DNA from: DTU072 sp050309775
GTDB lineage: Bacteria > Bacillota > Clostridia > Christensenellales > DTU072
NCBI GenBank assembly: GCA_050309775.1
Contig: JBNRMV010000001.1
Coordinates: forward strand, 114,589-178,588
Length of the DNA stretch: 64,000 nt
Direction of reading: 5' to 3'
Position numbers and translations under genes: made by a program
Notes under the pieces: generated by a model
Database searches by the model: none
Seen by the model: only the letters and a program-made list of their open reading frames with translations
What the model was told of the DNA's origin: nothing
Shown here: positions 35,134 to 42,762 of the stretch, piece by piece
How positions within the stretch are numbered: the first letter of the stretch is position 1
Layout of the letters: each line of letters starts with the position of its first letter

Positions 35134-35177
35134 AAAAAAAGCGCCGTAGGTGAAACAACCTACAGCGCCATTGCTGT
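35134..35177 (-). promoter_or_regulatory. glnN leader: terminator hairpin with overlapping AxxGxx hexaloop
   Basis: In the minus-strand RNA an 11-bp stem (35168-35158 with 35151-35141) is followed by seven U (35140-35134), an intrinsic terminator only 8 bases before the glnN ribosome binding site. A competing 5-bp hairpin, ACAGC-AAUGGC-GCUGU (35177-35162), uses part of the same 5' arm. Its six-base loop has A at 1 and G at 4, as in ANTAR targets. The two folds exclude each other. Confidence 0.75.
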
Positions 35178-35184
35178 TTGTAAT

Positions 35185-35214
35185 AGTATAGTATATGTTT
35201 TTGCGGACAGTCAA
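35185..35214 (-). promoter_or_regulatory. glnN promoter
   Basis: On the minus strand TTGACT (35214-35209) and TATACT (35190-35185) are 18 bases apart. The start would fall near 35178, directly before the hexaloop hairpin. Confidence 0.78.
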
Positions 35215-35305
35215 GTATTTTGATAAGAAAAATACAAAAAAAATGATAATCTGTTGCCGTAAGATTTTCTTGGAAGATTTTTTTGAAAATGTACATCGAA
35301 AATAT

Positions 35306-35334
35306 TTGACATCATATATATGGTAATGTAATAT
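35306..35334 (+). promoter_or_regulatory. Glutamate synthase operon promoter
   Basis: TTGACA at 35306-35311 and TAATAT at 35329-35334 are 17 bases apart. The predicted start near 35341 lies just before the leader hairpins. It is divergent from the glnN promoter, about 90 bases away. Confidence 0.82.
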
Positions 35335-35346
35335 AAAATTATAAAC

Positions 35347-35420
35347 GGACAAAGGCGTTCATCAATATAGAAGACCTAACAAAAGGGAGTTTTCTGCATT
35401 GATGAGCGCCTTTTTCTATT
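35347..35420 (+). promoter_or_regulatory. Glutamate synthase leader: terminator and hexaloop hairpins
   Basis: A 16-bp stem (35351-35366 with 35398-35413, one G-U) runs into a T-rich tract at 35411-35420: an intrinsic terminator upstream of the first gene's ribosome binding site. At the very 5' end GGAC-AAAGGC-GUUC (35347-35360) is a six-base-loop hairpin with A at 1 and G at 4, using the terminator's 5' arm. A second weaker hairpin inside the terminator loop shows AAAGGG (35382-35387) above an A-A mismatch and AAC/GUU. Confidence 0.78.
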
Positions 35421-35445
35421 TTAGCAAAAGAAGGAGAAAGACAGC

Positions 35446-36528
35446 ATGCAAAGAGAAGGAGAAGTCAGAATTCCGTCGGGCTGCGCCATATCGGGGATAT
35501 TTCACAAGAAAGGCGGCAACATAAACGGCAGAGAAATAATAAAATCCATAGCTGTAATGCACGACAGGTCAAACGGCTTGGGCGGTGGCTTTGCCGGATA
35601 CGGCATATATCCCGAGTATAAGAATTATTATGCCTTCCATGTTTTTTATGACGACAAAGCCGCAAAAGAAAGGTGCGAAGTTTTTTTAGAGAACCATTTT
35701 GACATAGTAAATCTGTCGCGCATTCCCACGAAAAAAATTGATAAAATAAGGAATGAGCCTCTCATTTGGCGGTATTTTGTTACGCCGCTGCCCACAAAAC
35801 TTGCCAGTCGGCAGCTTGACGAAAGGGAATATGTGGCGCAGTGCGTAATAAATATAAACAGCAAGATAGACGGCGCCTATATCTTTTCCAGCGGCAAGAA
35901 TATGGGTGTTTTTAAGGCGGTGGGATATCCCGAAGATGTCGGAGAATTTTATATGCTGGACAACTATGAGGGCTATTGCTGGACGGCGCATGGCAGATAT
36001 CCCACGAACACCCCGGGTTGGTGGGGCGGTGCGCACCCGTTCGGCATTTTGGACTATTCAGTGGTGCATAACGGCGAAATAAGCTCCTATGACGCAAACA
36101 GAAGATATATTGAAAGTTATGGCTATAAATGTAATCTCTTGACGGATACGGAAGTAATAAGCTATATCATTGACTTTCTTAACCGCCGTCAGCAATTGAG
36201 TTTTCTGGACATAGCCGGCGTAATTGCCGCGCCATTTTGGTCGACAATATCAAAACTTGACGAAGAACAGCAACAAAAACTGACCTATTTCCGCAACAAT
36301 TATGCCAGTTTACTTATCACCGGGCCTTTTTCAATATTAGTAGGCAGTCAGGGCAGGCTGATGGCGCTTAATGACAGGCTCAAACTGCGTTCGCTTGTCG
36401 TGGCGGAAAATGATGATATGGCTTATGTGGCAAGCGAGGAGTGCGCCATAAGAATACTTGAGCCGCAAATAACAAAATTGTATGCGCCAAAGGGCGGAGA
36501 AGCTGTGGTGTTCAGCTTAGAGGAATAA
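35446..36528 (+). CDS. Glutamate synthase, glutamine amidotransferase (class II) subunit
   Basis: A 360-residue Ntn amidotransferase that would release ammonia from glutamine for the next subunit. The nucleophile is Cys13 in the internal SGCAISGIF, so the first 12 residues must be cleaved off or the start is later. Glutamine-site marks are WTAHGRYPTNTPGWWGGAHPFG near 182-203 and VVHNGEISSYD. In standard bacterial glutamate synthase this is the N-terminal part of GltB; here it is a separate protein followed after 3 bases by the FMN subunit. AGGAGA precedes the ATG. Confidence 0.92.
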   Translation: MQREGEVRIPSGCAISGIFHKKGGNINGREIIKSIAVMHDRSNGLGGGFAGYGIYPEYKNYYAFHVFYDDKAAKERCEVFLENHFDIVNLSRIPTKKIDKIRNEPLIWRYFVTPLPTKLASRQLDEREYVAQCVININSKIDGAYIFSSGKNMGVFKAVGYPEDVGEFYMLDNYEGYCWTAHGRYPTNTPGWWGGAHPFGILDYSVVHNGEISSYDANRRYIESYGYKCNLLTDTEVISYIIDFLNRRQQLSFLDIAGVIAAPFWSTISKLDEEQQQKLTYFRNNYASLLITGPFSILVGSQGRLMALNDRLKLRSLVVAENDDMAYVASEECAIRILEPQITKLYAPKGGEAVVFSLEE

Positions 36529-36531
36529 TAT

Positions 36532-38031
36532 ATGGAATACTTATTTAATGAATATGAAGTAGAGAGAGACGATTATCGCTGCTCAAGGTGCGAGGTGTGC
36601 GCCAAGCAATGCGCCAACGGTGTGCATAAACTTAACGAGCTGACCAAGTCAATGGAAGCCGACAACTTCAAATGCGTAAATTGTCACAGGTGCGTCAGCC
36701 TTTGTCCGTCAAATGCGCTGAAAATAATCAAAAACCGCCATACATTCAAAGACAATGCCAACTGGTCAAGGGATAACATAACCGAGATATTCAAACAAGC
36801 CGCTACCGGCGGAGTGCTGTTGTCGAGCATGGGAAACCCAAAGGATTATCCGGGGTATTTTGACCGAATGCTGATAAACGCATCTCAAGTCACCAACCCG
36901 TCCATTGACCCGCTGCGTGAACCTATGGAAACAAAGACCTTTTTGGGTAAAAAAATTACGGACATTGTGCGTGACTCTCAGGGCAACACAGTGTATAAGA
37001 ACAAACCCGTGCTGGAACTTTCTGTGCCGATAATGTTTTCTGCAATGTCATACGGCTCAATAAGCTACAACGCGCATGAAAGTCTGGCGAGGGCAAGCCG
37101 GGAGTTGGGCATTTATTACAACACCGGAGAGGGCGGATTGCACAAGGATTTTTATGGCTATGGCGCAAACACCATAGTGCAGGTAGCGTCAGGCAGGTTC
37201 GGCGTACACAAAGAGTATCTTGAAACAAGCGCGGCTATTGAAATAAAAATGGGACAGGGTGCAAAACCCGGCATTGGCGGACATCTCCCCGGCTATAAAA
37301 TAATAAAAGACATCTCCGAAACCAGAATGATACCCGAAGGCAGCGACGCCATATCGCCAGCGCCTCACCATGACATTTATTCCATTGAGGACTTGCGGCA
37401 GCTGGTCTATTCGCTGAAAGAGGTAACAAACTACAAGAAACCCATTATAGTCAAAATTGCCGCAGTGCATAATGTGGCGGCTATTGCCAGCGGCGTTGCT
37501 AGAAGCGGCGCCGACATAATAGCCATAGACGGCTACCGCGGCGGCACAGGAGCCGCACCAACAAGAATTAGGGACAATGTGGGCATACCCATTGAACTGG
37601 CTCTTGCCGCCGTTGACGAAAGACTGCGGCGGGAGGGCATAAGAGAGGAAGTGTCAATAGTAGTCGGAGGCAGCATCAGAAACAGCGCCGATGTTGTAAA
37701 GGCGGTTGCGCTGGGCGCCGACGCCGTTTATATAGCTACAAGCGCGCTGATTGCGCTGGGGTGCCATTTGTGCAGAAACTGTCAGATGGGCAAGTGCAAC
37801 TGGGGCATAGCCACTCAGGACGCCGAACTTGTAAGAAGGCTGAATCCCGATATCGGCAGCAAGCGGTTGGTAAACCTCATAACCGCTTGGCAACACGAAA
37901 TAAAAGAAATGATGGGCGGCATGGGCATAAATTCAATTGAAGCATTGAAAGGCAACAGGTTTATGCTGCGCGGCATTGGACTGAACGCAAAAGAATTGGA
38001 CATTCTCGGCATAAAGCATGCAGGGGAATAG
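36532..38031 (+). CDS. Glutamate synthase, ferredoxin/FMN catalytic subunit
   Basis: A 499-residue archaeal-type glutamate synthase core. An N-terminal two-cluster ferredoxin domain shows CSRCEVCAKQC near 17-27 and CVNCHRCVSLCP near 46-57. The rest is the FMN/2-oxoglutarate barrel with MSYGSISYNAHESLARAS, GEGGLHKD, GQGAKPGIGGHL, IDGYRGGTGAAP and ALGCHLCRNCQMGKC (Cys residues for the 3Fe-4S site). It lacks the amidotransferase and GXGXG parts, which are the flanking genes. No NADPH-binding beta subunit is in the window, so electrons may come from ferredoxin. Confidence 0.94.
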   Translation: MEYLFNEYEVERDDYRCSRCEVCAKQCANGVHKLNELTKSMEADNFKCVNCHRCVSLCPSNALKIIKNRHTFKDNANWSRDNITEIFKQAATGGVLLSSMGNPKDYPGYFDRMLINASQVTNPSIDPLREPMETKTFLGKKITDIVRDSQGNTVYKNKPVLELSVPIMFSAMSYGSISYNAHESLARASRELGIYYNTGEGGLHKDFYGYGANTIVQVASGRFGVHKEYLETSAAIEIKMGQGAKPGIGGHLPGYKIIKDISETRMIPEGSDAISPAPHHDIYSIEDLRQLVYSLKEVTNYKKPIIVKIAAVHNVAAIASGVARSGADIIAIDGYRGGTGAAPTRIRDNVGIPIELALAAVDERLRREGIREEVSIVVGGSIRNSADVVKAVALGADAVYIATSALIALGCHLCRNCQMGKCNWGIATQDAELVRRLNPDIGSKRLVNLITAWQHEIKEMMGGMGINSIEALKGNRFMLRGIGLNAKELDILGIKHAGE

Positions 38032-38074
38032 CCGAAATGCAAAAACTTTTTTCAAAAAAATTTGGAGGCAACAT

Positions 38075-38794
38075 ATGGTCATAAATGCGAAAAACATAAA
38101 TTTTGACGAACTCAACGCCGCCATAAGGCAAAGTCCGGATACTGAGATATTTATAAAAAACTGTTACGGACAGCGTTATATCGGAACGGGAGTAGAAGGC
38201 AAGCAAATACACATAGAGGGTACGGCAGGCAACGCCACCGGCGCCTATTTGAATGGCACGGATATTTTTGTCAAAGGCAATGCGCAAGACGCAATCGGCG
38301 ATACTATGAACGCAGGCAAGATTGTCATTGACGGCAACGCAAGAGACGGCACGGGATACGGTGCCCGAGGCGGCAAAATATATATAAAAGGCAGCGTGGG
38401 ATACCGCGCAGGCATACATATGAAAGCTTACAAAGACAAAAGACCCGTGCTGATTGTCGGAGAAAAGAGTGGCAGTTTTTTAGGGGAATATCAGGCAGGC
38501 GGTTATATAATTATTCTCAACCTTTCGGATACGCCCGGCAGTTTGGCAGGCAACTTCTGCGCTACGGGAATGCATGGCGGAAAGATGTTTTTCCGCACAA
38601 ATACGCCGCTTGAAATAAATAGCGCCACGCTGATAACGCAAAAGGCGCAAGCAAACGACATGGCGGAGATTTTGCCGTATCTTGAAGAATATTGCGACTT
38701 ACTGAATGTCGACAAAAAGATTCTTAGCGACGCATATCACATGATATTGCCCAATACCGTCAATCCTTACAAGCAGCTGTATACTTATAATTGA
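38075..38794 (+). CDS. Glutamate synthase GXGXG domain protein
   Basis: A 239-residue protein from ATG 38075 behind GGAGG. It consists of the right-handed beta-helix GXGXG domain that ends GltB in other bacteria: repeats such as EGTAGNATGAYL, GNAQDAIGDTM, DGNARDGTGYGARGGKIYIKG and MHGGKMFF. It completes the three-piece glutamate synthase and probably tethers the channel between the other two subunits. The reading extended to 38018 overlaps the previous stop region and has no ribosome binding site. Confidence 0.93.
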   Translation: MVINAKNINFDELNAAIRQSPDTEIFIKNCYGQRYIGTGVEGKQIHIEGTAGNATGAYLNGTDIFVKGNAQDAIGDTMNAGKIVIDGNARDGTGYGARGGKIYIKGSVGYRAGIHMKAYKDKRPVLIVGEKSGSFLGEYQAGGYIIILNLSDTPGSLAGNFCATGMHGGKMFFRTNTPLEINSATLITQKAQANDMAEILPYLEEYCDLLNVDKKILSDAYHMILPNTVNPYKQLYTYN

Positions 38795-38858
38795 AAGATT
38801 ATTGCAGGCTTGCTTGAATAAAAAAACAAATCAATCAGATTTATCGCATATCATCCTT

Positions 38859-38887
38859 GTTTACAAATATGCGTAAAAAGGTTATTA
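38859..38887 (+). promoter_or_regulatory. glnA promoter
   Basis: TTTACA at 38859-38864 and TATTAT at 38882-38887 are 17 bases apart. The leader is only about 20 bases and has no terminator, unlike the glnN and glutamate synthase leaders. Confidence 0.72.
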
Positions 38888-38914
38888 TAAATATATTGAA
38901 TTACGGAGGAACAT

Positions 38915-40231
38915 ATGAACAATTTTTCTGTGGCTGAAGTCATAAAATTCGTTCGGGACAATGATGTCAAGTTTATTCGGCTGGCATTTTGCGACATTTT
39001 CGGAGAAATGAAGAATATCTCAATTATGCCGTCAGAACTGCCAAAGGCGTTTGACACGGGCATTCCTTTTGACGCTTCGGCAATAAAAGGCTTTATGAAT
39101 GTGGAGGAGTCGGATTTATTCCTTGTGCCTGACGCTTCAACAATGGCAATATTGCCATGGCGGCCGTCACAAGGCGGAGTTATCCGGTTTTTTTGCAACA
39201 TACGCATGCCCGACGGCAGACCTTTCGAGGGTGACGGCAGAAATTTGCTGAAACAAGCCGTCAGCTATGCCGCCTCAAAAGACTATACTATTAAGGTAGG
39301 TACGGAGTGCGAGTTTTATTTGTTTGAGCTTGACGAACATGGCAGACCCACACGCAAGCCCCATGACGATTGCGGCTATTGCGATATTGCGCCTTTGGAT
39401 AAGGGCGAAAATGTACGCAGAGAGATTTGCCTGACATTGGAAGAAATGGGCATATATCCCGAGATGTCGCATCATGAACAAGGCAGGGGACAGCACGAAA
39501 TTGTGTTCAAGTACAGCGAGGCTCTGAAAGCCGTCGACAATCTTGTCACCTTCAAATCTGTCGTCAAAGTCATTGCCGCCAGACACGGGCTGCATGCCAG
39601 CTTTATGCCAAAGCCGTTGATAGGCTCCAGCGGCAGCGGTCTGCACATCAATCTTTCGCTTTTCCGTGAGCATAAGAATGTGTTTGATATGAAAGGTTCG
39701 ACAAAGGGCATCTCCGAAAGTTTTGTGGCCGGCATAATGGACTGCATTGAGGAAATAAGCGTTTTTACAAACCCGATAAAAAACTCCTATGCCAGACTTG
39801 GGGAATACGAGGCGCCGAGATATGTTTCATGGTCCTGCGGCAATCGTTCGCAATTGGTGCGCATACCTGCCGCAGAGGGCGACTTGCGCAGAATGGAGTT
39901 GCGCAGCCCAGACCCTGCATGTTCTTCTTATATTGCGTTGGCGCTGCTGATATATGCCGGCATTGAGGGTATTGACCGCAAGGCAGAGCTTGACCCCCCG
40001 ATGAACATTAATCTTTTTGAGGGCGGCAAGGAAACAAAGAGCTTGCGAAAGTTGCCCAAGACGCTTGACGAAGCCATAAAGAAAGCCGCCTCCAGCCAAT
40101 TTGTAAAGGCGCATCTGCCGGCATCAATGTTGTCAAAATATCTGAAATATAAAAAAGAGGAAAGCCAGAAGTTTACCGAAAGCATTGATGCGCAAGGCGC
40201 CGAAATGGACTATTATTTTAACAGATTATAG
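38915..40231 (+). CDS. glnA: Glutamine synthetase type I
   Basis: 438 residues, the size of the short GSI-alpha form. Marks are DIFGEMKNISI in the beta-grasp domain, GTECEFYLFE with metal Glu, HHEQGRGQHEIVFKY, FMPKPLIGSSGSGLHINLSL, and NSYARLGEYEAPRYVSWSCGNRSQLVRIP with the substrate Arg. It lacks the Tyr-adenylylation loop typical of the long enterobacterial form, as expected. GGAGGAA precedes the ATG. It is followed by the ANTAR regulator 40 bases later, which suggests co-expression of the enzyme and its regulator. Confidence 0.95.
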   Translation: MNNFSVAEVIKFVRDNDVKFIRLAFCDIFGEMKNISIMPSELPKAFDTGIPFDASAIKGFMNVEESDLFLVPDASTMAILPWRPSQGGVIRFFCNIRMPDGRPFEGDGRNLLKQAVSYAASKDYTIKVGTECEFYLFELDEHGRPTRKPHDDCGYCDIAPLDKGENVRREICLTLEEMGIYPEMSHHEQGRGQHEIVFKYSEALKAVDNLVTFKSVVKVIAARHGLHASFMPKPLIGSSGSGLHINLSLFREHKNVFDMKGSTKGISESFVAGIMDCIEEISVFTNPIKNSYARLGEYEAPRYVSWSCGNRSQLVRIPAAEGDLRRMELRSPDPACSSYIALALLIYAGIEGIDRKAELDPPMNINLFEGGKETKSLRKLPKTLDEAIKKAASSQFVKAHLPASMLSKYLKYKKEESQKFTESIDAQGAEMDYYFNRL

Positions 40232-40271
40232 CCGTTCTAAAGAAAAATACGGGAGGAGGTTGTCGGCTGAT

Positions 40272-40838
40272 ATGGACAGGGCTATGATAGTATCCGGCTC
40301 CGAAAAGAGTCTGGAAGAGCTATGCAGCATACTAAAAACCTGCGGAATAAACCAAATCAGCATAATAAATAACTGCGCCGAATCGCGCAGAAGTCTTGTC
40401 AGCGGCGAAAAAACCGTAATTATCATCAATACTCCGCTCACAGATGAGTTCGGCACGGCTTTTGCGCTGCATGCCACGAGGACAAACGCCGGCATAATAA
40501 TGCTGGTAAGGTCGGAACTTGCCGAAGATATTGCCTGCAAGGTAGAAAACGACGGAGTCATTGTCGTTGCAAAACCCCTGCAAAAGTCAGCGCTCTTTCA
40601 AGCCGTACGACTGGCAATCTCTATGAACAGAAGAATAATGGGCGTAAAGAACGAAAACTTGCAGTTGCAAAGAAAACTTGAAGAAATGAAAGTTATTGAC
40701 CGCGCCAAATGTCTGCTCATTCAGTGCCTTTCCATGACAGAGCCTCAGGCGCATAGGTTCATAGAAAAACAAGCTATGGATATGCGTATCAGCAAAACAG
40801 CGGTGGCGGAAGGCATTTTGAAAACCTACGAATCATAA
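40272..40838 (+). CDS. ANTAR-domain RNA-binding antiterminator with pseudo-receiver
   Basis: 189 residues from ATG 40272 downstream of GGGAGGAGG. Residues 1-120 form a receiver-like fold (AMIVSGSEKSLEELC, then VIIINTPLTDEFG), but the phospho-acceptor Asp is replaced (Asn in IINTP) and the acidic pair is absent. It should not be controlled by a histidine kinase. A coiled linker and the ANTAR three-helix domain follow (about 130-185: KVIDRAKCLLIQCLSMTEPQAHRFIEKQ and ISKTAVAEGIL). ANTAR proteins bind paired hexaloop hairpins and block terminators. The leaders of glnN and the glutamate synthase operon carry matching elements. Confidence 0.93.
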   Translation: MDRAMIVSGSEKSLEELCSILKTCGINQISIINNCAESRRSLVSGEKTVIIINTPLTDEFGTAFALHATRTNAGIIMLVRSELAEDIACKVENDGVIVVAKPLQKSALFQAVRLAISMNRRIMGVKNENLQLQRKLEEMKVIDRAKCLLIQCLSMTEPQAHRFIEKQAMDMRISKTAVAEGILKTYES

Positions 40839-40870
40839 CCAATAACCGGATATGCATATTACCGCAACGC

Positions 40871-40905
40871 AAAAAACCGCCTTTTGTTCAGACCGAGCAA
40901 AAGGC
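40871..40905 (-). terminator. Minus-strand terminator after the DUF4234 gene
   Basis: GCCTTTTG (40879-40886) pairs with CAAAAGGC (40898-40905). Read on the minus strand it is followed by GG and six T (40876-40871). It may also stop readthrough from the ANTAR gene. Confidence 0.8.
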
Positions 40906-40944
40906 TGATTGCGAACTGTGTTTTAGTCTTCTTTATTAGTAAAT

Positions 40945-41262
40945 TTAATCAGAAAGTTTGTTGGCTTGGTCCTGCATTAAAAACACATTCAGCCAACCCA
41001 ATGAAAATAGGGAAAGCACGAGATACAACACTGAGTTGTCAGAAGCGCCCAGCTTTGCCAATCTTTTGCCGGCGGCATACTGCCAATAAATATAATAAAT
41101 TCCGAATGTAAATAGTGTCGCCAACAAATGCCCAAAGCCCCCAAAACCCTCGTTGGTTTTTTGTTTCAGTTGTGACTGAAAATCAATATACCAATAAATC
41201 ATATAAATGCCCAAAGTAATGAGAGCAAGAATTATCATTGTTCCTAAAGAACGCTTTTTCAT
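40945..41262 (-). CDS. DUF4234 small membrane protein
   Basis: 105 residues from the ATG at 41262 behind GGAGG. Three hydrophobic segments are visible: MIILALITLGIYMIYWY near 10, LATLFTFGIYYIYWQYAAG near 45, and LYLVLSLFSLGWLNVFLM near 80. The repeated GIY-IYWQ pattern is typical of DUF4234, a membrane family of unknown function. It is the last gene of a minus-strand run with a thioesterase and a PIG-L deacetylase. Confidence 0.85.
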   Translation of the reverse strand: MKKRSLGTMIILALITLGIYMIYWYIDFQSQLKQKTNEGFGGFGHLLATLFTFGIYYIYWQYAAGKRLAKLGASDNSVLYLVLSLFSLGWLNVFLMQDQANKLSD

Positions 41263-41303
41263 AAAATCCTCCAATATTGTAGTGTAGTTTTGAATGCTTG
41301 GGG

Positions 41304-41696
41304 TTATGGCGCCAGTCGATGTACCCGCGTCGGCTTTTCGTGTTCGTCAAGGGCAACCATAATGAAGTTTGCGCGGTTTATGGTGGTTCTTTCACCGGTC
41401 AGTTTTTCGACATAGGCTTTTACTTGAACAGTCATCGAAGTGTTGCCTACCGCCAGCATTTTTCCGACAATGATTACGGTATCATTGAGCTTGGCAGGGG
41501 CAGCAAAGTCCATTTTTTCTATGGAAACCGTCGTAACCTCCCGTTCAGAATGGCGGCGCGCAACTACGGCGGCGACAATATCCATCCATTCCACCAGCTT
41601 GCCGCCAAAAAGTCTGCCCACACCATTAATATATTCTGAAAATACTATTTGTGTATGCTCAGTTATGGAACATTCGACGCTTTTTATTTTTTCCAT
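41304..41696 (-). CDS. Hotdog-fold acyl-CoA thioesterase
   Basis: A 130-residue single hotdog domain of the YciA/BFIT-like kind. The central helix stretch FSEYINGVGRLFGGKLVEWMDIVAAVVARRHS carries the catalytic region, with the Asn and Asp in usual places. It should hydrolyse acyl-CoA in the cytosol; chain preference is unknown. GGAGG precedes the ATG. 41 and 45 bases separate it from its neighbours, consistent with one transcript. Confidence 0.9.
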   Translation of the reverse strand: MEKIKSVECSITEHTQIVFSEYINGVGRLFGGKLVEWMDIVAAVVARRHSEREVTTVSIEKMDFAAPAKLNDTVIIVGKMLAVGNTSMTVQVKAYVEKLTGERTTINRANFIMVALDEHEKPTRVHRLAP

Positions 41697-41741
41697 GTGT
41701 TGCCTCCGTTGTTATAGCATTTGTAATTATGGTTTTTGTTA

Positions 41742-42509
41742 TTATATGTCGCTTGCTTCGGGCGCACAGTGCAGGTGAAGGGAGGACAGCACGCGGTATG
41801 CTTCGGCATAACGGCAAAAACGGCGCAGTCCATGACGAATAGCTGTTATTTTCATATAAAGCATCATCAAGCGTGTTTCTTCACTTTCAGGGAATTGACT
41901 CTCGTGCAACTTCAGACTGTCCATTTTGTCGGCAAAAGTGTCTGATACATTTATGAAAGTGTTTGGTCTGTCGGTATAATAAAAAGCTACGCCTTTCGGG
42001 GCGGCGGCTTGTTCGACACCCAAGTCTTTAAGCATAAGCGGCATCATGCATACCAGCATGGCTATTTCTGCGGCTCTGCCCGTCTTGATGTGGTCGGGGT
42101 GGGTTTCTGCTTTCATATGGTTGTCGGGAGCAAAGACAATGTCAGGCTTAAAATCCGCAAGCTCTATGGCAATTTTGCTTTTCAAATCCTCCACTGAATA
42201 ATCTCCGCCGTCGGGAAAATCAAGAAAACGCACATCTGTGACACCCAGCCTCTTTGCGGAGGCTAGCGCCTCTTTTCTGCGGGTGGCGACCAACTCTTTT
42301 TTATCGGTGTTCTTGTCAAAGCTGCCGTATTGTCCATCGGTGGCAATAATGAAACAAATGCGCTTTGACATTTTTGCCAGCTTTGCTACGGTAGCGCCGC
42401 AACCGACTTCTATGTCGTCAGGGTGAGGACCGATGAAAGCAAAGGATTGCTGTTTTAACAGTTTTGGAATGGGAACGACCTTTTTTATTAAGAATCTATA
42501 TAAGCTCAT
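41742..42509 (-). CDS. PIG-L (LmbE)-type deacetylase
   Basis: 255 residues from the ATG at 42509 behind GGAGG. The zinc motif GPHPDDIEVGCGATVAKL is near residue 26, DGQYGS and RRKEALASAKRLGV follow, and HPDHIKTGRAAEIA near 135 supplies the third zinc ligand. The family removes acetyl groups from N-acetylglucosaminyl compounds, as in bacillithiol or mycothiol synthesis, or from other amides. The C terminus ends with His/Cys-containing HLHCAPE. No thiol-synthesis partner is beside it, so the substrate is open. Confidence 0.92.
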   Translation of the reverse strand: MSLYRFLIKKVVPIPKLLKQQSFAFIGPHPDDIEVGCGATVAKLAKMSKRICFIIATDGQYGSFDKNTDKKELVATRRKEALASAKRLGVTDVRFLDFPDGGDYSVEDLKSKIAIELADFKPDIVFAPDNHMKAETHPDHIKTGRAAEIAMLVCMMPLMLKDLGVEQAAAPKGVAFYYTDRPNTFINVSDTFADKMDSLKLHESQFPESEETRLMMLYMKITAIRHGLRRFCRYAEAYRVLSSLHLHCAPEASDI

Positions 42510-42584
42510 ATGCGCCTCCAAACATAATGTTACAAATTATATTATACAGCAAATACCATTCTATGACAACGGGGAAAGTCATAC

Positions 42585-42613
42585 TTGCACACTAAAACAA
42601 AATATGTTATTAT
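42585..42613 (+). promoter_or_regulatory. Promoter of the molybdopterin-related operon
   Basis: TTGCAC at 42585-42590 and TG-extended TATTAT at 42608-42613 are 17 bases apart. The start would fall at the first stem of the structured leader. Confidence 0.75.
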
Positions 42614-42617
42614 ATGT

Positions 42618-42752
42618 GCATATCCGATTCTATTTTCCTAAGGCAGTGGCTACGGAACTTAGAACGATAGGGCAAGGGCAGAAATGCCTTTACCTTCCGG
42701 TGCGAAAAGGGTATGCTCTCTTTTCGTGCGGAAAAGAGAGTTTTTTTATTTT
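42618..42752 (+). promoter_or_regulatory. Riboswitch candidate (Moco-type) with expression-platform terminator
   Basis: P1 pairs 42618-42625 with 42709-42716 (8 bp). Inside, 42630-42633/42667-42670 and 42638-42642/42658-42662 form an interrupted stem containing CCUAAG, the half-site of a GNRA receptor. 42674-42680/42685-42691 form a hairpin capped by GAAA. A 10-bp terminator stem (42716-42725 with 42731-42740) and T run follow, and the ribosome binding site begins 2 bases later. CGAAAAG (42703-42709) can pair with CUUUUCG (42720-42726) instead. GNRA loop, receptor and downstream genes suggest the Moco/Wco class; I cannot align it to the family here. Confidence 0.68.
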
Positions 42753-42762
42753 TGGAGGACAT

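Noticed and set aside
35114..35296. 61-residue extension of glutamine synthetase III
   Set aside because: It reads through the terminator hairpin and promoter; ATG 35113 has AAGGAGG and gives the family's normal start.
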